Shown here piece after piece: positions 20,976 through 29,974 of a stretch of 64,000 nt of DNA (its first letter is position 1; each line of letters starts with the position of its first letter). Origin of the DNA: Arthrobacter sp. SLBN-112 (GTDB lineage Bacteria; Actinomycetota; Actinomycetes; Actinomycetales; Micrococcaceae); the NCBI RefSeq assembly GCF_030944625.1, contig NZ_JAUSXY010000001.1, positions 2,480,001 through 2,544,000 on the forward strand. Direction: 5' to 3'. A program made the position numbers and the translations under genes. The notes under the pieces are model-generated. The model saw nothing but the letters and a program-made list of their open reading frames with translations, was not told where the DNA came from and searched no databases.

Positions 20976-21774
20976 ATGACTTTTGATCCGGCGTCGTTCC
21001 AGTTCACCCAGGCCAAGGGGCCCGCTCCCATCCGTGCCTCCACCGTCCTGCCCGCCCGGCGGGAGAACATCGAGTTGCAGACGGAGGACGGCCACACCCT
21101 GGTGGGCGAACTTGCCCTTCCCGAGACCGGACCGGTCAGGGCAACGCTGATCACCTTGCACCCGCTGCCCACGCACGGCGGATTCATGGATTCCCACGTC
21201 TACCGCAAGGCCTCCTACCGGCTCCCCGCGCTGGCCGGCATCGCCGTCCTCCGGTTCAACACCCGCGGCACCGCCTCACCCCGCGGCACCAGCAGCGGCG
21301 GCTTCGAGGAAGGTATTGGAGAACGGTACGACGTCGAGGCGGCCGTGCGTTTCGCCGTCGAGCGCGGGTTGCCCAACCGCTGGCTGGTGGGCTGGTCCTT
21401 TGGAACGGAACTGGCGCTGATGTACGGGGCTGATGAGCCGGTGGCCGGCCAGATCGAGGGTGCAGTGCTGCTGTCGCCCCCGCTGCACCGCGCCACGGAC
21501 AAGCACCTGCAGCAGTGGGCGGAATCCGGCAAGCCCCTCACTGTCCTGGTGCCGGGAGCACGATGATTTCCTGCAGCCGGCCGAGGCCGCCGAGCGCTTC
21601 AGCCTGGTGCCGCAGGCGCACGTCGTCGGCGTGGCCGGTGCCAAGCACCTGTGGGTGGGGGAGAAGTACGCCGCACGGGTCCTGAACGATATCGTCGCCA
21701 GGGTCACCTCCGGTGGGACGGGAACGCCGCTTCCGCAGGAATGGGACGGCCCGACGGCGACTGCCGGGGCTTGA
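20976..21774 (+). CDS. Alpha/beta hydrolase, frameshifted
   Basis: The repaired protein has about 265 residues. The oxyanion region is LITLHPLPTHGG, the nucleophile elbow is VGWSFGTELA (Ser near residue 135) and the catalytic His is in GAKHLWVG. The fold resembles CocE/OsmC-linked or YpfH-like small hydrolases, but the substrate is unknown. The GGG run at 21554-21556 has one base too many: as written the protein stops at 21566 after LTVLVPGAR and loses the catalytic His, while the next frame continues with EHDDFLQPAEAAERF to 21774. Promoter evidence supports ATG 20976. Confidence 0.83.
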
Positions 21775-21778
21775 GGGC

Positions 21779-21799
21779 GCGCCGGGTTGATCCCGGCGC
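21779..21799. terminator. Hairpin between convergent genes
   Basis: An 8-base perfect inverted repeat (21779-21786 and 21792-21799) with a five-base loop lies between the stops of two convergent genes. There is no T tract, so termination is probable but weaker than at 19175. Confidence 0.5.
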
Positions 21800-21808
21800 C
21801 GGGCCTCC

Positions 21809-23128
21809 CTAGTGCTGGTCCTGGCGTGCGATGTAGATTTCCCGGAGCAGGAGCAGCACGGCTGCCGCGGTGGGGATCGCGATCAGGGCGCCCAGGACGC
21901 CCAGCAGGCTGCCGCCGGCGATGACCGAGATCACCGCCACGGCGCCCGGGACCGCCACTGCCTTCTGCATAATGCGCGGCGAGATGAAGTAGGCCTCGAA
22001 CTGCAGGTAGGCGAAGTAGCAGAACGCGTAGACCGCCGCCGTCTGCCAGCCCTGCGTGAGGGACACCAAGGTCACCACGATGCCCGCGATCATGCCGCCC
22101 ACCAGGGGAATGAAGGCGAGCAAAACCACCACGAACGCCAGGAGCAGTGCGAACGGTACGCCAACAATGGACATCACGATGAACGCGAAGGTGGCGTTGA
22201 GCAGGGCGACGCAGGCCTGGCCGATGACATAGTTGCCCACCGACCGGGTGATTTCCTCCGAAAGGGCGGCCACCCGCTTCCGGCGGGACCGCGGCGCCAG
22301 GCGGTAGCCCCACTTCTTCATGGCCGGCAGGGCCGCCAGGAAGTACAGGCTCAGTACCAGCACGATCAGCGTGCCGAACAGGCTGTTGGCCAGGGTTGAA
22401 CCGAACCCGACCACGCCGCCGAAAATTCCACCCATGGCGGCGGGGTCGTTAACGAACTTGTTGAGTTCCTCGGTAATGCGGTCCCTGACCCCGAACTGGT
22501 CATCGAGGCTGCGGAAGAAATCCGAATCCATGAAGGTGCGCACCCAGTCCGGCGCCTGGCGCACGATCTCTGACACCTGTTCAACGATGGTGGGGATCAG
22601 GGTGGCGAAGAATCCGACGACGGCACCCATCAGGACGGCCACGGACACAAGGATCCCGGCGGGCCGCGGGATCTTCCGGTTCTCGAGCCAGCCCACCACG
22701 GGTTCCAAGCCCAGGGCGATGAACAGCGCGGCAACAATCCACAGCAACAGTTGCGTGGTGTGGGAACCAATCCAGTAAACCAGCAGCGCCAGGCCCACGC
22801 CCACCGTTCCCATGAACCCCATGTACAGCGGGTGCTGGGGGGACATGCGCGGCCCGGGATGCCCGAACTGCGGCTCGTCCTCGCCGTCGTACTCCGTCTC
22901 GGGAGTGTGGCCGCCGTACTCCGGCGGCATTTCGAATCGAAGCCTGGGCTGGGCGCCGGGCAACGGCTGGCGGAGCCTGCGGACAACCTGGCCAAGAGCT
23001 GCCGCGGCGGTGCCCCGGCGTCGGGCCGCTGCCATGCCCTGCGGAGCCGGAGCCGGAGCCGGGACAGGCCTGGCCGGATTACCGGAATTTTCGGCGGCCG
23101 GGGAGGACGGGTCCGTCTTGTCAGTCAC
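21809..23128 (-). CDS. AI-2E family transporter
   Basis: A 439-residue membrane protein of the AI-2E/PerM exporter family, which includes autoinducer exporters and Na+-driven antiporters. A Pro/Ala-rich cytoplasmic N-terminus of about 105 residues is followed by seven to eight membrane helices, with the family features FIPLVGGMIAGIVVTLVSL and a long soluble helical segment (about residues 185-240) between helices. The start is GTG at 23128. The C-terminal segment AYFISPRIMQKAVAVPGA is also typical. The substrate is unknown. Confidence 0.87.
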   Translation of the reverse strand: MTDKTDPSSPAAENSGNPARPVPAPAPAPQGMAAARRRGTAAAALGQVVRRLRQPLPGAQPRLRFEMPPEYGGHTPETEYDGEDEPQFGHPGPRMSPQHPLYMGFMGTVGVGLALLVYWIGSHTTQLLLWIVAALFIALGLEPVVGWLENRKIPRPAGILVSVAVLMGAVVGFFATLIPTIVEQVSEIVRQAPDWVRTFMDSDFFRSLDDQFGVRDRITEELNKFVNDPAAMGGIFGGVVGFGSTLANSLFGTLIVLVLSLYFLAALPAMKKWGYRLAPRSRRKRVAALSEEITRSVGNYVIGQACVALLNATFAFIVMSIVGVPFALLLAFVVVLLAFIPLVGGMIAGIVVTLVSLTQGWQTAAVYAFCYFAYLQFEAYFISPRIMQKAVAVPGAVAVISVIAGGSLLGVLGALIAIPTAAAVLLLLREIYIARQDQH

Positions 23129-23281
23129 TGGTTTTTGGGGCCTGTTCCGTGCGTGGCACCGCCTTCGCGGGCCGGTGTGATCATCATCGCAAACACTATC
23201 AGCAGGCTTGTCAACAACCGCCGAAGGCGCCGGCGGCGGGCCCGCGGGCTGCCGGGCGGAATGCTGGATTCGGGGCCCGTG

Positions 23282-23300
23282 GTAACAAAAAGGTTACTAT
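23282..23300 (+). promoter_or_regulatory. Palindrome and -10-like box upstream of an exported protein
   Basis: GTAAC (23282-23286) and GTTAC (23293-23297) form an inverted repeat with a six-base A-rich spacer; TACTAT (23295-23300) could be a -10 box. It lies in the 198-base divergent space. Operator function is only a suggestion. Confidence 0.3.
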
Positions 23301-23326
23301 TGAAGGTAAACCCCCGCTGATGATAG

Positions 23327-25015
23327 GTGTTTCCCTTGCGTTTAAAGACTGCAGCCGCACTTGTGCTGCTCGGCCTCCTGACACTTTTGGCCGGTATCGG
23401 CCAGAGAACCATCTGGGCTCCGTCCGAGACGTTCACGGCGTCCGCCCCGGCAGACGCCGCTGCGGCGCCGCTGACTGTCATTGACCAGAAGCTGCGCACA
23501 CTGCACGGCAGTACCGTCAAGATCTCGGTCCAGGGCGACGGCAACTTCATGCTGGCAACCGGCCGGCCCGATGACGTCAGCGCCTGGGTCGGCCAAACGG
23601 CCCACAACACCATCAACGGGGTTTCCGGGGATGGCAAGTCCCTCCAGGTCGAGCATGCCGACGGCGACGCCACGGCGCCCAACCCGGCAGGTTCGGACCT
23701 CTGGGTGTCCACCGAGAATGCCAGCGGCGAACTGGAATACAACTGGACCCCGCCTGCTGACGGCGACTGGAGCCTCCTGCTTGCCTCTGACGGCACCAAA
23801 GCGGCCCCCGCTTCGGTGTCCATGACCTTCCAGAACGATACGTCCACCCCGTGGGCGGTTCCGCTGATGGTCATCGGCGGATTGCTGGTGGTGGGCGGAA
23901 TCGTGCTGGGCTTGATGTTCGCGCGGACCAAGGACGGCGAAGGCGGCGGCAGCGGCTACGCCCGGCGTGCCCGCGCCCGTTCGCAGGCGCAGTCCCCAAC
24001 CAAGGCCACCATGGTGGCCGCAGGTGTGGCGGCGGTGGTCCTGGCTGGATCCGGCACCGCGGCCCAGGCGGCCAGCCCCAGCCCGCAGCCTTCAGGCAGT
24101 GCGTCGTCACCGGCGGCCAAGGACGGAACCGGCTCTCCGGTTGTGCTTGAAGCCCAATTCCGCAGAATCCTTGAGCAGGTCTCCAGCGCGACCGATGCCG
24201 GCGATGCTGCCAAGGATGCGGCGAAGCTTGGCGACCGCGTGGCCGGACCCGAACTGGAGGTCCGGACCCAGAACTACAAGATCCGCTCCCAGGTTGGTTC
24301 GTACGAGCCCCGCATGCCTGTCCGCTCCACCAAGCTGCTGACCACGGTGATCACCAGCGGCCGTGACTGGCCGCGGTCGGTGCTGGCCGTGACCCAGGGA
24401 GACGGCAACGTGGTCCCGCAAATCCTGACGCTGGTCCAGAAGTCCCCTCGAGAGAACTACAAGCTGACGGAGACCACCCCCCTGCAGCCGGGCACGACGC
24501 TCCCGACCCTCGGTCGCGGCGGTACGCAGACCCTGGCGCCATCGGACAAGTCCGGGCTGCTGTACAGCGGCGAGGAAGCCATGTCCGGCCTGGCCGACAG
24601 GCTCACCTCCGCGGACTCGCCTTTCAAGGACAAACTGGTGGAGGGTTCGTCCTCGCCGTACATCGCTGACACCTTGTCCTACCAGGCCGAGGTGGTGAAG
24701 GCCGGCGAGAACGGCAATTTCTCGTTCACCCACAAGGTGGTACCGGAAAGCACCGTGGTATTCCGTACCTCTGACGGCGGAGCACTCGTCCTTGGCCGGA
24801 TCAATTTCGGCTTCGAAGGCACCCCCAAGGCTGCCGGTGACAAGCTCAGTATCGGTGACGACGCCGCGGCCCTTGCCGGCGGCAAGGAAACCACCACCGG
24901 CATGGTCTTGAGCTTCGCTGAATCCATGGCCGTCTACGTGCCGCCCGCCGGATCGACGGACCCGATGAAGCTCGTTGCCGCCACCCGCGGCCTGGTGGGG
25001 GCCAGCTTCAAGTAG
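23327..25015 (+). CDS. Large membrane-anchored exported protein of unknown function
   Basis: A 562-residue protein with an N-terminal signal-anchor (LKTAAALVLLGLLTLLAGIG), an extracytoplasmic domain to about residue 175, a membrane helix (WAVPLMVIGGLLVVGGIVLGLMF is about residues 185-207), a short Arg-rich cytoplasmic stretch, a second hydrophobic segment (MVAAGVAAVVLAGSGTAAQA, about residues 228-247) that resembles a signal peptide, and a second extracytoplasmic domain of about 310 residues. It thus looks like two exported proteins joined. No enzyme motif is recognised. GTG 23327 or TTG 23336 may be the start. It is not overlapped by neighbours. Confidence 0.75.
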   Translation: MFPLRLKTAAALVLLGLLTLLAGIGQRTIWAPSETFTASAPADAAAAPLTVIDQKLRTLHGSTVKISVQGDGNFMLATGRPDDVSAWVGQTAHNTINGVSGDGKSLQVEHADGDATAPNPAGSDLWVSTENASGELEYNWTPPADGDWSLLLASDGTKAAPASVSMTFQNDTSTPWAVPLMVIGGLLVVGGIVLGLMFARTKDGEGGGSGYARRARARSQAQSPTKATMVAAGVAAVVLAGSGTAAQAASPSPQPSGSASSPAAKDGTGSPVVLEAQFRRILEQVSSATDAGDAAKDAAKLGDRVAGPELEVRTQNYKIRSQVGSYEPRMPVRSTKLLTTVITSGRDWPRSVLAVTQGDGNVVPQILTLVQKSPRENYKLTETTPLQPGTTLPTLGRGGTQTLAPSDKSGLLYSGEEAMSGLADRLTSADSPFKDKLVEGSSSPYIADTLSYQAEVVKAGENGNFSFTHKVVPESTVVFRTSDGGALVLGRINFGFEGTPKAAGDKLSIGDDAAALAGGKETTTGMVLSFAESMAVYVPPAGSTDPMKLVAATRGLVGASFK

Positions 25016-25054
25016 GACCCTGACTGTATTACCACCGGCAGCGGCCGGAGTGGC

Positions 25055-25060
25055 TAGAGT
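25055..25060 (+). promoter_or_regulatory. Leaderless-type -10 box of the chaperedoxin gene
   Basis: TAGAGT ends seven bases before ATG 25068. Confidence 0.6.
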
Positions 25061-25067
25061 GGGAAAC

Positions 25068-26072
25068 ATGAGTTCGCCAGCTTCCCGCCCAGTCCCTCCT
25101 GCCGCTGCCAACCTGCTTAACCTGCGCGGCGCCGTCGACCTTTCCGCACTGAAGCGGCCCGCAGCTCCCGCCGGCCCCGTGGCACCTGCCGGACCGGCGG
25201 CAGCCTCTTCGAGCCCTGCGCCGGCGCCTGGCCAGGGGGCACCGGAAGGCGGTCCGGAGCTTACGGTCAACGTCACCGAAGCGAACTTCCAGCAACTGGT
25301 GGAACTCTCCGCCCAGGTTCCCGTGGTGTTCGCCTTGTGGGCGTCGTATTCACCGGAGTCCGGCAGGATGCTGGAGACCCTTGAACGCGTGGTGGCCTCC
25401 TTTGGCGGCCGCCTGGTCCTGGGCGCCGCGGACATCGAAGCCTTCCCGCAGCTTGCCCAGGCCTTCCAGGTGCAGGCGGTCCCCACCGCCGTCGCCGTCC
25501 TCAAGGGGCAGCCCGTGCCGCTCTTCCAGGGCGCAGCGGACGAACAGCAGGTGCGCAGCCTGTTCGACGAGCTCCTTAAAGTCGCCGCCGCGAACGGGGT
25601 GACCGGAAGCCTCGACGGCGGACCGGCCGGCGAACAGGAACCCGCGCCGCTGCCGCCGCTGCACCAGGCCGCCTTCGACGCCATTGAAGCCGGCGACTAC
25701 GCCGCCGCCGCTGAGGCCTACCGCCAGGCATTGCGGGAAATGCCAGCGGACCACGACGCCAAGGCCGGGCTCGCGCAGGTGGAACTGATGGGCCGGCTGC
25801 AACCGTTGTCCGCCCAGGACAGCGAGGCGCTCCGCGCCCGGGCGGCGAACGAACCGGACAACCTTGACACCCAGCTTGCCGTTGCGGACCTGGACGTGGC
25901 GGGGGGCCACGTGGAGGATGCCCTGAACCGCCTGGTGGCGTTCATCGGCAGGAACTTCGGCCCGGAGCGGGAAACAGTGCGCGTCCGGCTCCTGGAACTG
26001 TTCGACGTGGTGGGCGCGGGAGACGAGCGCGTGGCCAAGGCGCGCCAGGCGCTCGCACGGGTGCTGTTCTAG
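25068..26072 (+). CDS. Thioredoxin-fold plus TPR protein (CnoX/YbbN-like chaperedoxin)
   Basis: A 334-residue cytoplasmic protein: an Ala/Pro-rich start, a thioredoxin fold (about residues 65-175), then helical repeats (from about residue 200: AAFDAIEAGDYAAAAEAYRQAL). E. coli CnoX has the same layout and protects proteins from chlorine stress by handing them to GroEL. The thioredoxin active site CXXC is absent; the corresponding place reads WASYSPESGRM, so it cannot act as a classical disulfide reductase. Rv1324 of M. tuberculosis is annotated as a possible thioredoxin and lies near nucS in the same order. ATG 25068 is supported by the promoter box. Confidence 0.83.
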   Translation: MSSPASRPVPPAAANLLNLRGAVDLSALKRPAAPAGPVAPAGPAAASSSPAPAPGQGAPEGGPELTVNVTEANFQQLVELSAQVPVVFALWASYSPESGRMLETLERVVASFGGRLVLGAADIEAFPQLAQAFQVQAVPTAVAVLKGQPVPLFQGAADEQQVRSLFDELLKVAAANGVTGSLDGGPAGEQEPAPLPPLHQAAFDAIEAGDYAAAAEAYRQALREMPADHDAKAGLAQVELMGRLQPLSAQDSEALRARAANEPDNLDTQLAVADLDVAGGHVEDALNRLVAFIGRNFGPERETVRVRLLELFDVVGAGDERVAKARQALARVLF

Positions 26073-27169
26073 TGCCCGCCCTGTTCCAGCCGCTGACGTT
26101 GAGGTCGCTGGAGCTGCAGCACCGGGGGTGGGTTTCGCCCATGTGCCAGTACAGCTGCGATCCCGACGACGGTCCGGGGGTTCCAAACGACTGGCACCTG
26201 GTGCACCTGGGCGGCTTTGCCACCGGTGGCGCGGCGCTGATCCTCACGGAGGCGGCGGCCGTCAACGCCGAGGGCCGGATCAGCCCCCGCGACGCAGGCT
26301 TGTACAACGACGCGCAGGCCGGGGCCTGGCAGCGGATCACCTCCTTCGTCCACCGGAACGGCGCCGCCGATGCCAAGATCGGCGTCCAGCTGGCCCACGC
26401 CGGCCGGAAGGCCTCCACGTATTGGCCGTTCTCGGGCAAGCACGGCAGCGTTCCGGAACCTGAGGGCGGCTGGGCGACCGTGGGCCCGTCGGAAACCGCC
26501 TTCGAGGGCTACGCGGCCCCTGCCGCCATGACCGTCCAACAAATCCGGGACGTCATTTCCGACTTCGCCGCCGCCGCGGTACGCGCCGTGGACGCCGGCT
26601 TTGACACCGTGGAGATCCACGCAGCGCACGGCTATCTCCTGCACCAGTTCCAGAGCCCGCTGATCAACGAGCGCGACGACGAGTGGGGCGGTGACGAAGC
26701 GGGACGAAACCGGCTGACGATTGCGGTGGTCGACGCCGTCCGGGCCGTCATCCCCGATTCCATGCCGTTGCTGCTGCGGATCTCGGCCACCGACTGGGCG
26801 CCCGGCGGGGTGGACCAGGCGGCTTCGGTCCGCCTGGCCCGTGAAGCCGCCGCCCATGGTGTGGACCTGGTGGATGTTTCCAGCGGCGGGGCAGTGGCGC
26901 ACCAGCAGATCAAACCGGGGCTTGGCTACCAAACCGGATTTTCTGCGGCCATCAGGCAAGAGGCCGGAGTGGCCACCGGCACGGTGGGACTCCTGACCAC
27001 CCCGGGCCAGGCGGAGCACGCCATTTCCACCGGACAGGCGGATGGTGTCTTCATCGCCCGGGCGGCTCTCCGGGACCCGCACTGGTGGCTGCGCGCGGCC
27101 TTCGAACTCGGCTACGACATCCCCTGGCCGCCCCAGTACGAGCGCGCAGTGCCACGGCGCTCCTTCTGA
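26072..27169 (+). CDS. NADH:flavin oxidoreductase, old yellow enzyme family (YqjM-like)
   Basis: A 365-residue FMN-dependent ene-reductase that reduces activated C=C bonds with NAD(P)H. The TIM-barrel signatures are present: the FMN-binding start RGWVSPMCQYSCDPDDG with a Cys that tunes the flavin in YqjM, HLVHLGGFATGGAAL, the substrate-binding AAHGYLLHQFQSPLINER, and the phosphate-binding loop GVATGTVGLLTTP. The substrate in the cell is unknown. It starts with GTG sharing one base with the preceding stop, so it is coupled to the chaperedoxin gene, perhaps for stress defence. Confidence 0.92.
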   Translation: MPALFQPLTLRSLELQHRGWVSPMCQYSCDPDDGPGVPNDWHLVHLGGFATGGAALILTEAAAVNAEGRISPRDAGLYNDAQAGAWQRITSFVHRNGAADAKIGVQLAHAGRKASTYWPFSGKHGSVPEPEGGWATVGPSETAFEGYAAPAAMTVQQIRDVISDFAAAAVRAVDAGFDTVEIHAAHGYLLHQFQSPLINERDDEWGGDEAGRNRLTIAVVDAVRAVIPDSMPLLLRISATDWAPGGVDQAASVRLAREAAAHGVDLVDVSSGGAVAHQQIKPGLGYQTGFSAAIRQEAGVATGTVGLLTTPGQAEHAISTGQADGVFIARAALRDPHWWLRAAFELGYDIPWPPQYERAVPRRSF

Positions 27170-27249
27170 TGGCCGCCTGAGTTAATGGACAACCGGCAGG
27201 GCCACCACGGGCCATCCTCCGTTGACCGCGAGCTCGGGTCCTGCACAGG

Positions 27250-29127
27250 TCAGCCCAGCAGGTCATCCACGTAGCACCAACGCCACTGTTCGCCGGGTTC
27301 GATGCTCCGCATGACCGGGTGCCCGGTTTCCTTGAAGTGGCGGCTGGCGTGCCGCCCCGCGGACGAATCGCAGCAGCCCACCTGCCCGCACGCCAGGCAC
27401 ATGCGCAAGTGCACCGGTGTTGTCCCCTCCCGTTCGCAGCCTGCGCAGGACGGGTTGCCGGGGACCGGGGACGGCATGGCCGCCGTCAGGTGGTCGCAGA
27501 CGCCGCCTGGCTGGGCCAATCCCTCGCCGCCGCCGGAATCCGTGGCGGAATCGAGCTCGTTCAGGGAAGTGTCCAGCATGGACTCTTCAATATCCAGCCG
27601 TTCGAGGACTTCGCTGAGGACTTCATGGGCGAAGTCGCCGCCGCGGCGCAGCTCCAGGACCTTGTCCCGTTCAGCTTCCAGCATTGCCATCCGCAGCTGG
27701 GCGTAGCGCTGGCTGGGCGTGGCTGACTCCGCCGCCGGCCGGCCCAGGCGTTCCCAGGCTGCCAGGCCCCGCTCCTGCGTCCGCCGCCGCAGCATGTCCA
27801 TGACCTCCGGGGGATCGCTCTCGCGCCGCAATTCGTCCAGCCGCTCCATCCCCGCGGCTGTGGCCAGCTGCATCAGAGAGGCTTGGTTCAAGGCATCCTC
27901 CCGCCTGTCCGGTCCGGGCACGCCCAGGGCCCGGACCAGGGCGGGCAGCGTGAATCCCTGCAGCACCAAGGTACCGGCCACCACCACCATGGCCGCCAGG
28001 ACCAGCACGTTGCGGTGCTCCAGACCATCCGGCAGCGTCAGGACGGCTGCCAGGGTGACTACGCCGCGCATGCCGGCCCAGGACACGATGGCGGGAAATT
28101 GCCAGGGCGGTGCGGGATCGGTCCGCCGCACGGAAGGGATAAGACGCGGCAGGTAAGTGGCGGGGAAGACCCAGATGGGGCGCAGCACCAGCACGGCCAG
28201 CAGTATCACGGCGCAGCCGAGCCACACACGGCCTGCACCCAGCGAATCATCCTGGACGCTGTCGATGATGGTCCGTACCTGCAGGCCGATGAGCAGGAAC
28301 ACAGAGTTCTCCAGCAGGAACTGCACGGTGTCCCAGTTGCTCCGGGCACTTTGCCGCGCCGCGCCGTTGGGCATGGATGGCGCTTTGGTGCCCATGACCA
28401 GGCCGGTGACGACGACGGCGAGCACCCCGGACGCGTGAATGGCTTCGGCGGGGAGGAACGCAACGAACGGTGCCATCAGCGACGCCGAGGTGTTAATGGC
28501 GACGTTGCTGATCCGCTTCCGGATTTCCGTGAGGACGTACGCTGCGGCGAGGCCCACCACCAGGCCGCCGCCGGCAGCCAATACGAAGCCTCCTGCCACA
28601 TCCAGGGCCGAGACGGACCCCGCGATCGCAGCCACGGCGGCGCGCAGGCAGACCAGCGCCGTGGCATCGTTGAGCAGGGATTCACCCTCGAGGATGTTGA
28701 CGATCCGCCGGGGCATGCCCACTTTCCGGGCGATCGCCGTCGCGGCCACGGCATCCGGGGGTGCCACCACTGCGCCCAAGGCAATGGCTGCGGCCAGCGG
28801 GATCTCCGGAAACAGCCACCACACCACCAAGCCGACGGCCACGGTGCCGAAGATGACGTATCCCACGGACAACAAGCCAATGGAACGGCGGTTCGAACTG
28901 AAGTCGAACAGCGATGTCCGGAACGAGGCCGCGTACAGCAGGGGAGGCAGCAGGCCCACCAGCACCAGTTCAGGGTTCAGCTCAACGGGTGGAATGAAAG
29001 GCAGGAACGAGCCCGCCACTCCGGCCAGGATCAGCAGCAGCGGCACGGGGATATTGAATCTGCGGCCGATGGCGCTGCCGGCGCACACCACGGCAACGAT
29101 CACCAGCAGGCCCAACGCGATGTCCAT
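27250..29127 (-). CDS. Na+/H+ antiporter (CPA1 family) fused to a UBP-type zinc finger
   Basis: A 625-residue protein. About residues 1-410 form a CPA1 antiporter with 12 helices; the ion site lies in LGAVVAPPDAVAATAIAR and GESLLNDATALVC, both with the conserved Asp. A cytoplasmic helical part of about 130 residues follows. The last 75 residues are a UBP zinc finger: PSCAGCEREG, HLRMCLACGQVGCCDSSAG, HASRHFKETGHPV and EPGEQWRWCYVDD. This domain binds ubiquitin C-termini in eukaryotes; its role in bacteria is unknown. The protein should exchange cytoplasmic Na+ for protons. Confidence 0.92.
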   Translation of the reverse strand: MDIALGLLVIVAVVCAGSAIGRRFNIPVPLLLILAGVAGSFLPFIPPVELNPELVLVGLLPPLLYAASFRTSLFDFSSNRRSIGLLSVGYVIFGTVAVGLVVWWLFPEIPLAAAIALGAVVAPPDAVAATAIARKVGMPRRIVNILEGESLLNDATALVCLRAAVAAIAGSVSALDVAGGFVLAAGGGLVVGLAAAYVLTEIRKRISNVAINTSASLMAPFVAFLPAEAIHASGVLAVVVTGLVMGTKAPSMPNGAARQSARSNWDTVQFLLENSVFLLIGLQVRTIIDSVQDDSLGAGRVWLGCAVILLAVLVLRPIWVFPATYLPRLIPSVRRTDPAPPWQFPAIVSWAGMRGVVTLAAVLTLPDGLEHRNVLVLAAMVVVAGTLVLQGFTLPALVRALGVPGPDRREDALNQASLMQLATAAGMERLDELRRESDPPEVMDMLRRRTQERGLAAWERLGRPAAESATPSQRYAQLRMAMLEAERDKVLELRRGGDFAHEVLSEVLERLDIEESMLDTSLNELDSATDSGGGEGLAQPGGVCDHLTAAMPSPVPGNPSCAGCEREGTTPVHLRMCLACGQVGCCDSSAGRHASRHFKETGHPVMRSIEPGEQWRWCYVDDLLG

Positions 29128-29167
29128 GACGATAGTCTCCCACCCCGCTCAGCGCCGCTCCGCGGGC

Positions 29168-29173
29168 TAGGCT
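29168..29173 (+). promoter_or_regulatory. Leaderless-type -10 box of the ABC transporter genes
   Basis: TAGGCT ends six bases before ATG 29180, inside the divergent space of 52 bases shared with the antiporter gene. Confidence 0.55.
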
Positions 29174-29179
29174 GGCACC

Positions 29180-29974
29180 ATGACTGCTCCGATCCCCGAC
29201 CAGGTGTCGAATCCAGTGCCCGTTGCGGCCCTTTCCATCCGCGGGCTGGCCAAGAGGTTCGGCGGAAAAATCGCGGTGGACGGCATCAGCCTGGAGGTTC
29301 CGGCAGGTTCATTCTTCGGCATCGTGGGCCCCAACGGTGCGGGCAAGACCACCACACTGTCCATGGCCACGGGCCTGTTGCGTCCTGACTTTGGCACGGC
29401 GGTGGTCCATGGCGTGGACGTCTGGCAGCACCCGCTGGAGGCAAAGCGGCTGATGGGGATCCTGCCCGACGGCGTACGGCTCTTTGACCGGCTCACCGGA
29501 GAGCAACTCATTACCTACGCCGGGTTGCTGCGTGGCATGGACAAGGCAGTGGTGGCTGCGCGGGTGGGGGAGCTGCTCGCCGCAATGGACCTGACCCAGG
29601 ACGCCGGGACCCTGGTGGTGGATTACTCCGCCGGCATGACCAAGAAAATCGCCCTTGCCTCCGCCATGATCCACGCCCCGCGGGTCCTGGTCCTGGACGA
29701 ACCCTTCGAAGCGGTGGACCCAATCTCCGCAGCGAATATCCGCTCCATCCTGGACCGGTATGTGGCGTCGGGAGGCACCGTCATCGTGTCCAGCCATGTG
29801 ATGGACCTGGTGCAGCGCATGTGCGACCACGTTGCCGTGGTGGCCCGCGGCCGGCTCCTGGCAGCAGGGACGGTGGATGAGGTCCGGGCAGGGGCGTCCC
29901 TCGAGGACCGGTTCGTGCAACTGGTGGGCGGCCACAGCCACACGGAAGGGCTGGAATGGTTGCGCACCTTCTGA
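29180..29974 (+). CDS. ABC transporter ATP-binding protein
   Basis: A 264-residue ATPase of the exporter type. Walker A is GPNGAGKTTTLS (about residue 52), the signature motif is the variant DYSAGMTKKIALA, and Walker B is VLVLDEPFEAVDP. It pairs with the membrane protein encoded by the next gene, whose start lies inside the end of this one. The substrate cannot be told; the two-gene arrangement without a binding protein suggests export. Confidence 0.92.
   Translation: MTAPIPDQVSNPVPVAALSIRGLAKRFGGKIAVDGISLEVPAGSFFGIVGPNGAGKTTTLSMATGLLRPDFGTAVVHGVDVWQHPLEAKRLMGILPDGVRLFDRLTGEQLITYAGLLRGMDKAVVAARVGELLAAMDLTQDAGTLVVDYSAGMTKKIALASAMIHAPRVLVLDEPFEAVDPISAANIRSILDRYVASGGTVIVSSHVMDLVQRMCDHVAVVARGRLLAAGTVDEVRAGASLEDRFVQLVGGHSHTEGLEWLRTF

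Noticed and set aside
27250..27480. The UBP zinc finger as evidence of a bacterial ubiquitin system
   Set aside because: No E1-, E2- or JAB-like genes are nearby. A lone binding domain on a transporter does not show a conjugation system.
27883..29388. A 501-codon open frame on the plus strand opposite the antiporter gene
   Set aside because: It crosses the shared promoter space and enters the ABC transporter gene out of frame; the composition is that of an antisense frame.
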